DNA of 64,000 nucleotides from Micrococcales bacterium (GCA_009777345.1 WRMB01000008.1:16266-80265); one strand, 5' to 3'. Positions 11,272 to 21,709 are shown, counted from the stretch's first letter. Notes: a model not told the origin generated them from the sequence alone. Program-made: numbers and translations.

Positions 11272-12608
11272 CAGTGCGCTCCCGCCAGCTCGGCCCCGCG
11301 CGGACGGCGGGGAGTGTAGGCGAACAAGGTGCTGCGCTCCGGCGGGAACGCCTCGTCGGCCGGGGTGTGCATCCCGGCCTCGAACTCGTCACGGAAGTAC
11401 TGGACACCCGAGACGACCGGGCTGACCGCCCCGTCGCCCAGCGCGCAGAACGCCTTGCCGAAGATGTTGTCGGACAGCTCGGACAGCAGATCGACGTCCC
11501 CGGGCCGACCCTTCCCGGCCTCCAGCCGCCTGAGCACCTGGACCAGCCAGAACGTACCCTCCCGGCAGGGGGTGCACTTACCGCACGACTCGTGCTTGTA
11601 GAACTCCAGCCACCGAGTCACGACCCGGACCACCGAGGTGGTGTGGTCGAAGATCTGCAGCGCCCGGGTGCCGAGCATCGACCCAGCCTGGCCGACGGAC
11701 TCGTAGTCCAGCGGCACGTCCAGGTGCTCGGCGGTCAGCAGCGGCGTGGACGACCCGCCCGGGGTCCAGAACTTCAGCTGGTTGCCGTTCCGGATACCTC
11801 CGGCCATGTCCAACAGCTCACGCAGCGTGATACCCAGCGGCGCCTCGTACTGGCCGGGCCGCACGACGTGCCCGGACAGCGAGAACAGCCCGTGCCCGGT
11901 GGACCGCTCGGTGCCCATCTGCTTGAACCAGTCCGCACCGCCGCGCACGATACCCGGCACCGACGCGATCGACTCGACGTTGTTCACGACGGTCGGCCGG
12001 GCGTACAGGCCCTCGACCGCGGGGAAGGGCGGCTTGAGCCGCGGCTGGCCCCGGCGACCCTCCAGCGAGTCCAGCAGCGCGGTCTCCTCGCCGCAGATAT
12101 AGGCACCGGCCCCGGCGTGCACCGTCAGCTCCAGGTCGAAGCCCGAGCCCAGGATGTTCGAGCCCAGGTACCCGGACTTGCGGGCCTCGGCCGCCGCCTC
12201 CAGCAGCCGCCGGTAGACGTGCACCACCTCGCCGCGCAGGTAGACGAAGGCGTGGTGGCAGCCGATGGCGTAGGACGTGATGACGATGCCCTCGATCAGG
12301 CGCTGCGGGCTGGCCAGCATCAGCGGGATGTCCTTGCAGGTGCCCGGCTCGGACTCGTCGGCGTTGACCACCAGGTAGCGCGGTCCGCCGTCCGGGGCGG
12401 GCAGGAAGGTCCACTTCAGGCCGGTCGGGAAGCCCGCGCCGCCCCGGCCGCGCAGCCCGGAGTCCTTGACCGCGGCGACGATCTCCTCCGGTTTCATGGT
12501 CAGCGCCTTGCGCAGGCCGAGGTAGCCACCGTTGCTCAGGTAGACCGGCATGGTCCACGACCTGGCAGCGTCCCAGTCGCGGGACAGCACCGGGGTCAGC
12601 GTGGTCAT
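11271..12608 (-). CDS. nuoF: NADH-quinone oxidoreductase subunit F (NADH/FMN-binding)
   Basis: 445-residue flavoprotein that oxidises [14 protein letters not shown] at residues 54-63 is the FMN/NADH glycine-rich loop; Cys342/345/348 (CGKCTPC) with Cys388 ligate the N3 4Fe-4S cluster. Length is typical (about 430-450). The ATG overlaps the nuoE stop by 4 nt. Confidence 0.97.
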   Translation of the reverse strand: MTTLTPVLSRDWDAARSWTMPVYLSNGGYLGLRKALTMKPEEIVAAVKDSGLRGRGGAGFPTGLKWTFLPAPDGGPRYLVVNADESEPGTCKDIPLMLASPQRLIEGIVITSYAIGCHHAFVYLRGEVVHVYRRLLEAAAEARKSGYLGSNILGSGFDLELTVHAGAGAYICGEETALLDSLEGRRGQPRLKPPFPAVEGLYARPTVVNNVESIASVPGIVRGGADWFKQMGTERSTGHGLFSLSGHVVRPGQYEAPLGITLRELLDMAGGIRNGNQLKFWTPGGSSTPLLTAEHLDVPLDYESVGQAGSMLGTRALQIFDHTTSVVRVVTRWLEFYKHESCGKCTPCREGTFWLVQVLRRLEAGKGRPGDVDLLSELSDNIFGKAFCALGDGAVSPVVSGVQYFRDEFEAGMHTPADEAFPPERSTLFAYTPRRPRGAELAGAH

Positions 12609-13354
12609 CGCGACTCCTCCTGGCTGGATGTCCTGGTTCGGCGGCGGGCGCCCTCGTCGGGCAGGGCGGGGGCGGTCCAGCGCTTCTGCTTGGCCAGCGC
12701 GATGCCCTGCAGCGTCGGCGCACCGGGCTCGCCCCCCTCGTCACCCCGGCCGTCGGGGAAGCCCGCCAGCACGTGCGACACCTCCTTGAACGTGGCGACC
12801 GAGTCGGCGCCGCGGGTCGGCACCGCCTTGCCCGCCCGCAGGTCGTCGACCAGCGCCACCGCCGACTGCGGTGTGGCGTTGTCGAAGAACTCCCAGTTGG
12901 CCATGACGACCGGGGCGTAGTCGCAGGCCGCGTTGCACTCCAGGCGCTCCAGCGTGATCAGCCCGTCGGCGGTGGTCTCGCCGTCGCCGATGCCGAGGTA
13001 CTCGGCGATCTCGTCCCAGATCGCGTCGCCGCCCATGACGGCGCACAGCGCGGTGACGCAGACACCCACCGTGTAGGTGCCGTTGGGGTGGCGCTTGTAC
13101 TGGGTGTAGAAGGTCGCCACCGCCGACACCTGCGCCGGGGTCAGGTCCAGGATGTCGGCCGCGAACGCCACCCCGCGGGGAGAGACGTACCCGTCCTCCG
13201 ACTGCACCAGGTGCAGGATCGGCAGCAGCGCCGACCGCGGGTCCGGGTAGCGGGCGACGATCTGCGCCGCCTCGTCGGCCAGCCGGGCCCGGTCCGCCGC
13301 GTCGTACGACGTGGCGTGCACCGGGGGAACGTTGGTCTCGTGCTTCATAGCCAT
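12605..13354 (-). CDS. nuoE: NADH-quinone oxidoreductase subunit E (2Fe-2S)
   Basis: 249-residue thioredoxin-like subunit holding the N1a cluster. Ligands Cys99, Cys104, Cys140 and Cys144 fit the C-x4-C...C-x3-C pattern. I chose the ATG at 13354, which overlaps the nuoD stop by 1 nt; a second ATG two codons in is equally possible. The C-terminal 80 residues are a variable hydrophilic extension. With NuoF and NuoG it forms the NADH dehydrogenase module. Confidence 0.96.
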   Translation of the reverse strand: MAMKHETNVPPVHATSYDAADRARLADEAAQIVARYPDPRSALLPILHLVQSEDGYVSPRGVAFAADILDLTPAQVSAVATFYTQYKRHPNGTYTVGVCVTALCAVMGGDAIWDEIAEYLGIGDGETTADGLITLERLECNAACDYAPVVMANWEFFDNATPQSAVALVDDLRAGKAVPTRGADSVATFKEVSHVLAGFPDGRGDEGGEPGAPTLQGIALAKQKRWTAPALPDEGARRRTRTSSQEESR

Positions 13355-14718
13355 CAGCGGTCCACCCCTCCGAGCACCGGGTCGATCGACGCGATAGAGA
13401 CCACGACGTCGGCCACCTGTCCGCCCTCGCACATCACCGAGGTCGCCTGCAGGTTGTTGAACGACGGGTCCCGGAAATGGGCCCGGTACGGGTGCGTGCC
13501 CCCGTCGGAGACCAGGTGCACGCCCATCGTGCCGCGGGCGTGCTCGATGGACTGCCAGACCTGGCCGGGCGGGACCCGGAAGCCCTCGGTGACCAGCTTG
13601 AAGTGGTGGATGAGAGCCTCCATCGACGTGCCCAGGATCTGCTTGACGTGGGCCGGGGACTGGCCCTGCCCGTCACCGGCGACCGATATCTGGGCGGGCC
13701 AGGCGATCTTCTTGTCCGCGACCATCACCGGGGCGCCTGTGGTGGCGTCCAGCCGGTCGCAGGTCTGCTCGACGATCCGGATCGACTGGTAGATCTCCTC
13801 CAGGCGGACGATCATCCGGGCGTAGTTGTCCGCCTCGGTCGCGGTCGGGATGTCGAAGTCGTAGGTCTCGTAGCCGCAGTACGGCTCGGTCTTGCGCACG
13901 TCGTAGGGCAGGCCGGTGGCGCGCAGCAGCGGCCCGGTCAGCCCCAGGGCCATGCAGGCCGCCGTCGACAGGTACCCGGTCTCCTTCATCCGCAGGTGGA
14001 CGATGGGATTGGCCAGGACCAGGTCTTCCAGGCCCCGCAGGTACCCGCGCACGCTCTTCATCTTCTTGCGCACGAAGGCCGTGGTGTCCGGCGGGACGTC
14101 CTGCGACACCCCGCCGGGGCGGATGTAGCCGTGGTTCATGCGCAGCCCGGTGATCATCTCCAGGATCTCCAGGACGTCCTCGCGGGCCTGGAAGCCGAGC
14201 ATCATCACCGTCGTCGCGCCCATCTCGTTGCCCCCGGTACCGAGGAAGACCAGGTGGGACGAGATCCGGTTCAGCTCCATCACGAGCACCCGGACGACCG
14301 AGGCGCGCTCGGGCACGTCGTCGGTCACGCCCAGCAGCTTCTCCACCGCCAGGCAGTAGGCGCCCTCCTGGAACAGCGGGGCCAGGTAGTCCATCCGGGT
14401 GCACAGCGTCACGCCCTGGGCCCAGGTGCGGTACTCCATGGTCTTCTCGATGCCGGTGTGCAGGTAGCCGATGCCGGCGCGGGCCTCGGTCACCGTCTCG
14501 CCGTCGATCTCCAGCATCAGGCGCAGCACGCCGTGGGTGGACGGGTGCTGGGGGCCCATGTTGACGACGATCCGCTCCTCGCCCAGGCGCGCGGCCTCGG
14601 CGGCGATATCGGACCAGTCGTCGCCGACGGAGTCGAAGACGGGGACACCGGCCAGATCGTCGTCGTGCAGGGCGCCGGTCGAGTGCGGCGTGCCGGTGGG
14701 GGGTGTCTGGGTGCTCAT
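13354..14718 (-). CDS. nuoD: NADH-quinone oxidoreductase subunit D
   Basis: 454-residue 49-kDa-type subunit, derived from hydrogenase large subunits, that lines the quinone site with NuoB. The conserved [17 protein letters not shown] segment near residue 53 carries the quinone-site His; [15 protein letters not shown] near 85-100 and the C-terminal DPVLGGVDR are family hallmarks. It is not fused to NuoC. The ATG overlaps the nuoC stop by 1 nt. Confidence 0.97.
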   Translation of the reverse strand: MSTQTPPTGTPHSTGALHDDDLAGVPVFDSVGDDWSDIAAEAARLGEERIVVNMGPQHPSTHGVLRLMLEIDGETVTEARAGIGYLHTGIEKTMEYRTWAQGVTLCTRMDYLAPLFQEGAYCLAVEKLLGVTDDVPERASVVRVLVMELNRISSHLVFLGTGGNEMGATTVMMLGFQAREDVLEILEMITGLRMNHGYIRPGGVSQDVPPDTTAFVRKKMKSVRGYLRGLEDLVLANPIVHLRMKETGYLSTAACMALGLTGPLLRATGLPYDVRKTEPYCGYETYDFDIPTATEADNYARMIVRLEEIYQSIRIVEQTCDRLDATTGAPVMVADKKIAWPAQISVAGDGQGQSPAHVKQILGTSMEALIHHFKLVTEGFRVPPGQVWQSIEHARGTMGVHLVSDGGTHPYRAHFRDPSFNNLQATSVMCEGGQVADVVVSIASIDPVLGGVDR

Positions 14719-15452
14719 CAGCGGTACGCCCTCCGCTCGTCAGGTGGGGGCACCGTGGCGCCCTTGAACTCGACCGGGATGCCGTTCAGCGGGTAGTCCT
14801 TGCGCTGCGGGTGACCCGCCCAGTCGTCGGGCATGTGGATCCGGGACAGGCCGGGGTGGCCGTCGAAGACGATGCCGAAGAAGTCGAACGTCTCGCGTTC
14901 GTGCCAGTCGTTGGTCGGGTAGACCGAGGTCGTCGACGGGATGTGCCGGTCGGCGTCGTCCACCGCGACCTCCAGCCGCAGCTGGCGGCCGTGGGTGACC
15001 GACACCAGGTGGTACACGGCGTGCAGCTCGCGGTGCTCGTCGGCCGGGTAGTGCACGCCCGAGACGCCGAGGGACAGCTCGAAACGCAGGTCCGGGTCGT
15101 CGCGCAGGGCCTGGCAGACCGTCACCAGGTGCTCGGCCGCCACGTGCAGGGTCAGCTCGCCGCGGTCCACCACCACGTACTCGACGGCCTGGGCGAACCC
15201 GGGGCCGTCTTCGTCCATCACCTCGGCCAGGACGTCCACCACCTCGTCGAACCAGCCGCCGTACGGCCGTTCGCTGGGACCGGGCAGGACGACCGTGGTG
15301 ACCAGACCGCCGTACCCGGAGGTGTCGCCGGTCCCGCTGGGACCGAACATGCCGTGGCGTATGTCCACGATCTCCAGCAGGGGGTGCTCGCCCGCCTCGG
15401 CCCGGACGACGGCCTGGCCGCGGGCCGGAGTCTTGTCCTCGCTCGTCGTCAT
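14718..15452 (-). CDS. nuoC: NADH-quinone oxidoreductase subunit C
   Basis: 244-residue 30-kDa-type subunit. The frame extends upstream into nuoB, but the ATG at 15452 overlaps the nuoB stop by 4 nt and is the natural start. The signature [20 protein letters not shown] (near 192-211) followed by [13 protein letters not shown] is diagnostic. It stabilises the NuoB-NuoD junction. Confidence 0.96.
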   Translation of the reverse strand: MTTSEDKTPARGQAVVRAEAGEHPLLEIVDIRHGMFGPSGTGDTSGYGGLVTTVVLPGPSERPYGGWFDEVVDVLAEVMDEDGPGFAQAVEYVVVDRGELTLHVAAEHLVTVCQALRDDPDLRFELSLGVSGVHYPADEHRELHAVYHLVSVTHGRQLRLEVAVDDADRHIPSTTSVYPTNDWHERETFDFFGIVFDGHPGLSRIHMPDDWAGHPQRKDYPLNGIPVEFKGATVPPPDERRAYR

Positions 15453-16003
15453 CGCAGCAGACCTGTCATGTGAGAGGTGGGTTCGGCCGCCAGCGCGGCC
15501 TTCTCGACCGCGGCAGCGATCTCCTTCTTGTGCCCCAGCAGCGGTTCGTGCTGGACCTGGTCGTGCAGCGCCAGCAGCGCGTGGATGAGCATCTCGGGCC
15601 GCGGCGGACAGCCGGGCAGGTAGATGTCCACCGGCAGGACGTGGTCCACACCCTGCACGATCGCATAGTTGTTGAACATGCCGCCGGAGGACGCGCACAC
15701 CCCCATGGACAGCACCCACTTCGGCTCGGCCATCTGGTCGTAGACCTGCCGCGCCACGGGGGCCATCTTCTGCGACAGCCGCCCGGCCACGATCATCAGG
15801 TCGGCGTTGCGCGGCGAGGCCCGGAACACCTCCATCCCGATCCGGGAGATGTCGAAACGGGCGCACCCGGTCGCCATCATCTCGATCGAGCAGCAGGCCA
15901 GGCCGAAGGTCACCGGCCAGACGGACGCCTTGCGGGCCCACCCGGCCAGGTTCTCGACCGTGCCCAGCAGGATCCCCGAAGGGACGGATTGCTCGTTCGT
16001 CAT
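15449..16003 (-). CDS. nuoB: NADH-quinone oxidoreductase subunit B
   Basis: 184-residue subunit carrying N2, the last cluster before quinone. Ligands are the tandem Cys37-Cys38 ([11 protein letters not shown]), Cys103 (MGVCASSGG) and Cys132 (LPGCPPRPE). The ATG at 16003 has a good ribosome-binding site (GGGAGG) 7 nt upstream, so the longer in-frame extension is rejected. It follows nuoA by 16 nt. Confidence 0.97.
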   Translation of the reverse strand: MTNEQSVPSGILLGTVENLAGWARKASVWPVTFGLACCSIEMMATGCARFDISRIGMEVFRASPRNADLMIVAGRLSQKMAPVARQVYDQMAEPKWVLSMGVCASSGGMFNNYAIVQGVDHVLPVDIYLPGCPPRPEMLIHALLALHDQVQHEPLLGHKKEIAAAVEKAALAAEPTSHMTGLLR

Positions 16004-16019
16004 CTCAGCCTCCCTGGCC

Positions 16020-16379
16020 TCAGTCCCACTCCAGGCCGCCACGGCGCCACTCGTACACCAGCGGCACCGTGATCAGCACGAGGAACGACATCATCGCGAC
16101 CGCGCCGAACATGCCCAGCGTCACGAAGCCCACCGCCCACGGGTAGAGGAAGACGACCTCGATGTCGAAGATGATGAAGGTCATCGCGACCAGGTAGTAC
16201 TTCACCGGGAACCGGCCGCCGCCCAGGGCGTGCGGGGTGGGCTGGATACCGCACTCGTAGGCCTCGAGCTTGGCGCGGTTGCCCCGCCTGGGCCCCAGCA
16301 CCGCGCTGGCGGCCAGGCCGCCGACGGCGAGCACCAGCGCCAGGCCCATCATCATGAGCAGCGGGACGTACGGGTTCAT
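16020..16379 (-). CDS. nuoA: NADH-quinone oxidoreductase subunit A
   Basis: 119-residue, three-helix subunit, the first gene of the nuo operon. The loop [27 protein letters not shown] region near 45-65 contains the conserved Glu-Cys-Gly; [15 protein letters not shown] near 73-87 carries the conserved Asp-Ile-Glu. The ATG at 16379 is 8 nt after GGAGG; an in-frame ATG five codons upstream lacks a site. The operon promoter must lie upstream, possibly before the reductase gene at 17.7 kb. Confidence 0.96.
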   Translation of the reverse strand: MNPYVPLLMMMGLALVLAVGGLAASAVLGPRRGNRAKLEAYECGIQPTPHALGGGRFPVKYYLVAMTFIIFDIEVVFLYPWAVGFVTLGMFGAVAMMSFLVLITVPLVYEWRRGGLEWD

Positions 16380-16458
16380 TGCGCTGTCCTCCATGTCGCC
16401 GACCTCATACCACTGCCTTCCTCGTGCCGCTCCGTCGTGCTGTCCTCATACCGCGCCC

Positions 16459-17739
16459 TCATGCCGCGGGCGCCAGCCGGGCGAGCCCGGCGATGACCCT
16501 GTCCATGACATCGCCGCCGACCGGTTCGTAGCAGTCGGACAGCAGCTTGTGGGTGAACCGCATGAGCTGGGGCCGAGGTAGACCGTACCGGGTACAGACC
16601 CGCATGACCCGCGGGTTCTCGATGAGTCGCACGAATCCACGTCCCAGTGTGTAGTAGCCACCCAGATCGTCCTTCATCCGTGACTGGTAGGTCGCCAGCG
16701 CTCGTTCCTGGCCCGCCCTGGAGCTGCGGGCCAACGACTGGGCGACCGTGTCCGCCGCAACCCGTCCGGCCTGCAGCGCATAGGCGATCCCCTCGCCGTT
16801 GAACGGGCTGACCATACCCCCCGCGTCCCCTACGAGCACCATCCCGTCCGCGTACAGCGGCTGCCGGTTGAAACCCATCGGCAGCGCCGCGCCGCGCACC
16901 GGGCCCAGCTGGCGGTCCGGCGTCAGCCCCCACTCGGCCGGGGCGTGGGTCGTCCAGCGGGAGAACAGGTCCTTGTAGTCCACCCGGGTCGCCGCCGACG
17001 TCGAGGACACCGAGCCCAGGCCGACGTTCACCGTGCCGTCGCCCAGCGGGAAGATCCAGCCGTACCCGGGCATCAGGGCCGAACGGCCCGGCGCGCCGTC
17101 CCACAGCTCCAGGTGGCTGATCATCCACGGGTCGTCGTGCAGCGGCGAGCGGAAGTAGGTGCGCACCGCGACGCCCAGCGGCCGGTCGGTGCGCGGCGCC
17201 CGGCCCAGCGCCGTCGCCAGCCGGGACGAGGCCCCGTCGGCCGCGACGACCACCCGGGCCCGGTAGGTCTGCTCGGCCGCCCTGGTCCCGGCCGACCGGG
17301 CGGCGACCCCGACCACCCGGCCCGTGCGCTCGTCGCGGACCGGCCCGGTGACCACGGTCCGTTCCACCAGCTTGGCCCCGGCGGCCCGGGCGTGCTCGAC
17401 CAGCCTCTGGTCCAGCGACAGGCGGGCCCGGGCCATGCCGTACGACGGATAGCTGGACATCTCGGGCCAGGGCAGCTCGACGACGTGCCCACCCCCGTAC
17501 ACCCGCAGGCCCCGGTTGCGGATCCAGCCGTCGGCCCGGCGGATCGGCAGTCCCATCCGGACCAGCTCGGCCACCGCGCGGGGCGTCAGACCGTCGCCGC
17601 ACACCTTCTCGCGCGGGAACTGGGCCTTGTCCAGCAGCAGGACCTCCAGGCCCGCCTGGGCGCACCAGTACGCTGCCGCGGCGCCTGCGGGGCCTGCGCC
17701 GACGATGACGACATCGGCGTCATCGGTCGTCATGGCCAC
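16459..17739 (-). CDS. Geranylgeranyl-reductase-family FAD oxidoreductase (MenJ-like)
   Basis: 426-residue flavoprotein. An N-terminal Rossmann motif VIVGAGPAGAAAAYWCAQAG (near 10-29), the family motif KVCGDGLTPRAV near 46-57, and the second FAD motif VLVGDAGGMVSPFNGEGIAYA near 277-297 place it in the geranylgeranyl reductase / digeranylgeranylglycerophospholipid reductase family. Its position between menG and nuoA suggests it reduces one isoprene unit of menaquinone, as MenJ does in mycobacteria; that role is inference from context. The N-terminal Met could also be the ATG two codons in. Transcribed toward nuoA with an 80-nt gap. Confidence 0.9.
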   Translation of the reverse strand: MAMTTDDADVVIVGAGPAGAAAAYWCAQAGLEVLLLDKAQFPREKVCGDGLTPRAVAELVRMGLPIRRADGWIRNRGLRVYGGGHVVELPWPEMSSYPSYGMARARLSLDQRLVEHARAAGAKLVERTVVTGPVRDERTGRVVGVAARSAGTRAAEQTYRARVVVAADGASSRLATALGRAPRTDRPLGVAVRTYFRSPLHDDPWMISHLELWDGAPGRSALMPGYGWIFPLGDGTVNVGLGSVSSTSAATRVDYKDLFSRWTTHAPAEWGLTPDRQLGPVRGAALPMGFNRQPLYADGMVLVGDAGGMVSPFNGEGIAYALQAGRVAADTVAQSLARSSRAGQERALATYQSRMKDDLGGYYTLGRGFVRLIENPRVMRVCTRYGLPRPQLMRFTHKLLSDCYEPVGGDVMDRVIAGLARLAPAA

Positions 17740-17890
17740 CCCAGTTCCCTACCTGTGCTCCGCGATCGGATACCTGTTGGATACCTGTGCGGGAGTCTAT
17801 CGGGGACGACGGGAGCTGTCTGCGAAGGGTGACCTAAGTCCCAGTGAGATTTCTCACACTGGACAGATCGCCCGGTACTGGTGTATGGCA

Positions 17891-18595
17891 TCACAAGACC
17901 GGTCCAGGCCGGACGGCCCGGTGCAGCGCCGCGATACCGCCGGTCAGGTTCCGGTAGGCCACCTGGCCCCAGCCCGCGTCCTGGACCTGCTCGGCCAGGC
18001 CCACCTGGTCCGGCCACTGCCGGATCGACTCGACGAGGTACTCGTAGGCGTCGTCGATGCTGGCCACCGCCTGCACCAGGGTCGGCAGGACGGTGCGCAG
18101 GTACAGCTCGTGGGCGGTGCGCAGCGCCCACGACGGCGGGGTGGAGAACTCGCACACGACGAGCCGCCCGCCCGGGCGGGTGACGCGCAGCATCTCGGCC
18201 AGCGCCCCGTCCACGTCGGGCACGTTGCGCAGCCCGAAGGAGATCGTCACCACGTCGAACGAGGCGTCGGCGAACGGCAGCGCCAGGGCGTCCCCGGCGA
18301 CGAACGCCAGGTCCGGACGGCGGTGACGCCCCTGGGTGACCATGCCGACCGACAGGTCGCAGGCCACCACCTGGGCGCCGAGATCGGCGTACGGGGCCGT
18401 GGACGTGCCCGTCCCGGCCGCCAGGTCCAGCACCGTGTCGCCGACGCCCGCACCGACGGCCCGCACCGTCGCGCGCCGCCACGACCGGTCCTGGCCGAGC
18501 GACATCACGTCGTTGGTCACGTCGTACCGCGGGGCGATGGTGTCGAACATGGTCGCCACGTCACGCTGTCGTTTGTCCAGACCGGCTCGAGCCAC
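17891..18595 (-). CDS. menG: Demethylmenaquinone methyltransferase
   Basis: 234-residue SAM-dependent methyltransferase that performs the last step of menaquinone synthesis. Motifs: [10 protein letters not shown] near 16-25, the SAM-binding [12 protein letters not shown] near 57-68, and [20 protein letters not shown] near 123-142, all typical of UbiE/MenG. I prefer the GTG at 18595, six nt after a CAAGAT -10-like hexamer and matching the usual x-R-A-x-L-D-K N-terminus; an ATG at 18637 would add 14 residues. It lies 142 nt from the divergent menF. Confidence 0.9.
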   Translation of the reverse strand: MARAGLDKRQRDVATMFDTIAPRYDVTNDVMSLGQDRSWRRATVRAVGAGVGDTVLDLAAGTGTSTAPYADLGAQVVACDLSVGMVTQGRHRRPDLAFVAGDALALPFADASFDVVTISFGLRNVPDVDGALAEMLRVTRPGGRLVVCEFSTPPSWALRTAHELYLRTVLPTLVQAVASIDDAYEYLVESIRQWPDQVGLAEQVQDAGWGQVAYRNLTGGIAALHRAVRPGPVL

Positions 18596-18601
18596 GGGGA
18601 C

Positions 18602-18607
18602 ATCTTG
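18602..18607 (-). promoter_or_regulatory. Candidate -10 of a leaderless menG transcript
   Basis: CAAGAT on the minus strand, 6 nt before the GTG at 18595, the same geometry as the other leaderless-type starts in the window. An alternative is CTCAAT 7 nt before the ATG at 18637. Confidence 0.45.
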
Positions 18608-18723
18608 GCAGAAGCCGCCCGGACCACCGCTGGCCATACAACCTATTGAGACGAGTGCAAAACGGGCTCACCCGTCCGGCTGAGCGGATCCCGAGACGAT
18701 CTGGCCTCCGAGGCGGCGCCGAC

Positions 18724-18729
18724 TACAGT
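18724..18729 (+). promoter_or_regulatory. Candidate -10 of a leaderless menF transcript
   Basis: TACAGT 8 nt before the menF ATG, with no purine-rich ribosome-binding site. A -10 this close puts transcription start at or within a couple of bases of the ATG, the actinobacterial leaderless arrangement. Confidence 0.65.
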
Positions 18730-18737
18730 GGCCGACG

Positions 18738-20018
18738 ATGAGCACCACCCCGATGCGCGACGACCCGGTCGGCGCCCAGACCTTGGTCGTGCGTACCGTG
18801 GCCTTCGACGACCCCCCCACGAGCGGCGACCTGCTACGGCTGCTGCCCGCCGACGCCCCGCTGAGCTGGGTGCGCCGCGGCGACGGGCTGGTCGGCTGGG
18901 GCACCGCCGCCCGGATCGACGTCACCGGACCGGACCAGGTCGCCGCCGCGCAGGCCGCCTGGGCGGCCCTGGTGGACCGCGCGGTGGTGCGCGACGAGAT
19001 CGGCCTGCCGGGCACCGGACCGGTGGCGTTCGGGTCGTTCGCCTTCGACCCGACCACGGCCGACGGGGTGCTCGTCGTCCCGGCGGTGCTGGTCGGACGG
19101 CGCGACGGACAGACCTGGCTGACCACCGTCGGCCCGGCCGCGACCCGGCGCACCACGGTGTCGGTCGCCGCCCCGGTGCGCGCCCCCGGCCCGGTCCGCT
19201 ACTCCTACGGCGCCCTGGACCCGCAGACCTGGGCGGCCCGGGTGGCCGACGCGGTCGCCGTCATCCGCTCCGGCGGGGCCGACAAGGTGGTGCTGGCCCG
19301 GGACGTCGTCGCCCGCACCACCGAACCGCTGGACGTGCGCTGGGCGCTCGACCGGCTGGCACGGCGGTACGACACCTGCTGGACCTTCTGCGTCGACGGT
19401 CTGGTCGGGGCCACCCCCGAGCTGCTGGTGCGGGCCGAGCGCGGGCTGGTCACCTCCCGGGTGCTGGCCGGGACCATCCAGCGCACCGGCGACGACGAGG
19501 CCGACCTGGCGCGCGCCGGGGTGCTGGCGCACTCCTCCAAGGACCTCGAGGAGCACGAGTACGCGGTGCGGTCCGTGGCGGGCGCGCTGGCCCCCTACTG
19601 CACCTCGGCCAACGTGCCGGACGTGCCGTTCGTGCTGTCCTTGCCCAACGTCCTGCACCTGGCCTCGGACATCACCGGGGTGCTGGCCCGCCCCACGACC
19701 GGGTCGCTGGGCATGGTCGCGGCCCTGCACCCGTCGGCCGCGGTCTGCGGCACCCCGGCCCCGACCGCCGCCGACCTGATCCGCGAGCTGGAGCAGATGG
19801 ACCGCGGCCGCTACGCCGGACCGGTCGGCTGGACCGGTGCCGACGGCGACGGCGAGTGGGGCATCGCCCTGCGCTGCGCCCAGGTGGACCCGACCGACCC
19901 CCGCACGGTGCGGCTGTTCGCCGGGTGCGGCGTCGTGGCGGCGTCCGACCCGGTCGCCGAGCTGGCCGAGTCCCAGGCCAAGCTGGAGCCGATGCGGTAC
20001 GCCCTCGGCTCCGGCTGA
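18738..20018 (+). CDS. menF: Isochorismate synthase
   Basis: 426-residue chorismate-utilising enzyme that makes isochorismate, the first committed menaquinone precursor. The C-terminal catalytic half shows the family blocks: GGADKVVLARDVVARTTEP near 178-196, VGATPELLVR near 227, LAGTIQRTGDDEAD near 246-259, HSSKDLEEHEYAVR near 269-282, and HPSAAVCGTPAPTA near 334-347. Salicylate- or siderophore-type isochorismate synthases are similar, but the neighbouring menG, menD and menC argue for menaquinone. Confidence 0.93.
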   Translation: MSTTPMRDDPVGAQTLVVRTVAFDDPPTSGDLLRLLPADAPLSWVRRGDGLVGWGTAARIDVTGPDQVAAAQAAWAALVDRAVVRDEIGLPGTGPVAFGSFAFDPTTADGVLVVPAVLVGRRDGQTWLTTVGPAATRRTTVSVAAPVRAPGPVRYSYGALDPQTWAARVADAVAVIRSGGADKVVLARDVVARTTEPLDVRWALDRLARRYDTCWTFCVDGLVGATPELLVRAERGLVTSRVLAGTIQRTGDDEADLARAGVLAHSSKDLEEHEYAVRSVAGALAPYCTSANVPDVPFVLSLPNVLHLASDITGVLARPTTGSLGMVAALHPSAAVCGTPAPTAADLIRELEQMDRGRYAGPVGWTGADGDGEWGIALRCAQVDPTDPRTVRLFAGCGVVAASDPVAELAESQAKLEPMRYALGSG

Positions 20019-20028
20019 CCGGCTGGGC

Positions 20029-21624
20029 TCAGGGGGGTTCCGGCGTGGGCTGGGCGATCTCCTCGTCGGGGCGCGAGGTCAAGGTGACGTCGACGGTCAG
20101 GGCCTGGCCGTCGCGGACTATGGTCAAGGTGACCTCGTCACCAGCGCTGTAGGACCGCACGAAGGCCGTCAGCGCTTCGCGGCTCTGGACCGGCTCGTCG
20201 TTGAACGCCACGATGACGTCGCCTTCCACCAGACCAACCTCCGCGGCCGGCGTGCCTGTCTCGACCCGGACCACCTTGGCCCCGGTGCGCGTCACACCGT
20301 CGGCCTCCGTCGTGATGCTGTTCAGAAGCACCCCGAGGTAGGCGTGCCGTGCGACGTGATCAGGGTTGTTGACCAGCTGGCTGGCGATGTTCTTGACCAG
20401 GTTCACCGGGATCGCGAAACCCAGACCGATAGAACCGCCCTGGCCACCGGACTGCACGAAGGTGATGATCGACGCGTTGATACCGATGACCTTGCCCTCG
20501 CCGTCGAACAGCGGGCCACCGGAGTTGCCCGGGTTGACCGACGCGTCCACCTGGATGGTGTTGGTCACCAGCTCTGGCATGCCGTCCGGGCCCATCGGCC
20601 GGTTCAGCGCCGAGACGACTCCGGTAGTCGCGGTGTTCTGCAGCCCCATCGGACTGCCGACGGCCATCACCGGCTGGCCGACCCTCACGGTGGACGAGTC
20701 TCCCAGGGCGGCCGGAGACAGGTCGTCCGGCGGACTGTCGAGCCGCACGACGGCGAGGTCGGTCGTCGGATCGGTGCCGACGATATCCGCGGAGTAGACC
20801 CGACCGTCAGCCAGCATCACGCGGACCGTACCGTCCTCGGCGTCGGCCACGACGTGGTTGTTGGTGATTATGTCGCCCTCGGGGCTGAAGAGGACACCAG
20901 AACCCGACGCGTCGCTCGTCTCGATGGCCACGACGGAGCTGGTCACCGTCGCGGCCACCCGCTCCCAGTCCGGCTGGGACACCGACGAACCCTCGACCGG
21001 GACGCCCTCCACGGTGGACTGGCCGATGGTGGCCACCGACGCCGGGCGGGGAGTGCTCTTCGAGGTGGCGGAGTCGTCGGCCAGCCGGTCCAGGGCGAGG
21101 GAGGTGCCAGCCGACACCAGCAGCGCCGTCACCGCGGCGGCGACGACGGTCACCCAGACCGACCGCTGCTGGCGGACCCCCGGGTCCGGAACCGGTCCAG
21201 GACGGGCCCCGTAGCCGCCGGACTGGACGGGGTAGACCGACGAGGACGGGGGCGGCGCCGCCGGGTAGCCCGGCGGCGGGTAGCCCGGCGTCGGCCCGAG
21301 CACGGAACCGGGCGGCGGTGCTCCCCAGGCGGGAGCGGGCCCCGGTCGGACCGGCGCAGGCGGGACCGGTGCCGGTGGGGCAGCGGACTGCGGTGGGGTC
21401 GGCGGCGGACCGACGGGCCGCGGGGCCTTGGGATCCCCGGGGTGAACCGCGCCGGGAGGAGGCGGGGCGGACGGCGACACCCTGGGGGGCTCGGACGTCA
21501 AGACCGCGGGCTCCGCCGGGACCGGCGCCGGGCTCTCTGACGCCGGGGGCGGCGGACCGGCGTCCGGCACGGTGGGTGGATCGTCCGACCCTGGGTCGGG
21601 CCGGGCATCGTCCGGAGTGGACAT
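20029..21624 (-). CDS. S1C-family serine protease (DegP/HtrA-like) with PDZ domain
   Basis: 531-residue membrane-anchored quality-control protease. A Pro-rich cytoplasmic N-terminus (residues 1-155) precedes one transmembrane helix (about 157-179), a trypsin-like domain with His257 (TNNHVVAD), Asp289 (DPTTDLAVV) and Ser368 (NPGNSGGPLF), and one C-terminal PDZ domain (about 428-515). The protease faces outside. The ATG at 21624 is 6 nt after GGAGG. Two tandem 13-bp repeats sit 25 nt upstream and may be an operator. Its stop lies only 11 nt from the convergent menF stop. Confidence 0.93.
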   Translation of the reverse strand: MSTPDDARPDPGSDDPPTVPDAGPPPPASESPAPVPAEPAVLTSEPPRVSPSAPPPPGAVHPGDPKAPRPVGPPPTPPQSAAPPAPVPPAPVRPGPAPAWGAPPPGSVLGPTPGYPPPGYPAAPPPSSSVYPVQSGGYGARPGPVPDPGVRQQRSVWVTVVAAAVTALLVSAGTSLALDRLADDSATSKSTPRPASVATIGQSTVEGVPVEGSSVSQPDWERVAATVTSSVVAIETSDASGSGVLFSPEGDIITNNHVVADAEDGTVRVMLADGRVYSADIVGTDPTTDLAVVRLDSPPDDLSPAALGDSSTVRVGQPVMAVGSPMGLQNTATTGVVSALNRPMGPDGMPELVTNTIQVDASVNPGNSGGPLFDGEGKVIGINASIITFVQSGGQGGSIGLGFAIPVNLVKNIASQLVNNPDHVARHAYLGVLLNSITTEADGVTRTGAKVVRVETGTPAAEVGLVEGDVIVAFNDEPVQSREALTAFVRSYSAGDEVTLTIVRDGQALTVDVTLTSRPDEEIAQPTPEPP

Positions 21625-21648
21625 CACGTACCTCCTCGTTCCCTACGA

Positions 21649-21674
21649 TCTCACAACACCGTCTCACAACACCG
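21649..21674. repeat. Two tandem 13-bp repeats upstream of the DegP-like gene
   Basis: The 13-mer tctcacaacaccg occurs twice back to back (21649-21661, 21662-21674), 25 nt upstream of the protease ATG. Direct repeats in the promoter of an htrA-type gene are a typical place for a response-regulator box; which regulator is unknown. Confidence 0.75.
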
Positions 21675-21685
21675 TGCTGGTTCGT

Positions 21686-21709
21686 GCCTGGGCTGGTTCG
21701 GGCCCAGGC
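21686..21709. other. Hairpin between menD and the DegP-like gene
   Basis: 8-bp inverted repeat gcctgggc / gcccaggc with an 8-nt loop, in the 252-nt space after menD. It could terminate menD transcription, though it lies closer to the protease promoter. No T-run follows. Confidence 0.4.

Noticed and set aside
7100..11319. Plus-strand open frames of 848 and 936 codons across nuoG-nuoI
   Set aside because: Antisense shadows with low-complexity translation and no conserved domain; nuoG-I on the minus strand explain the region fully.
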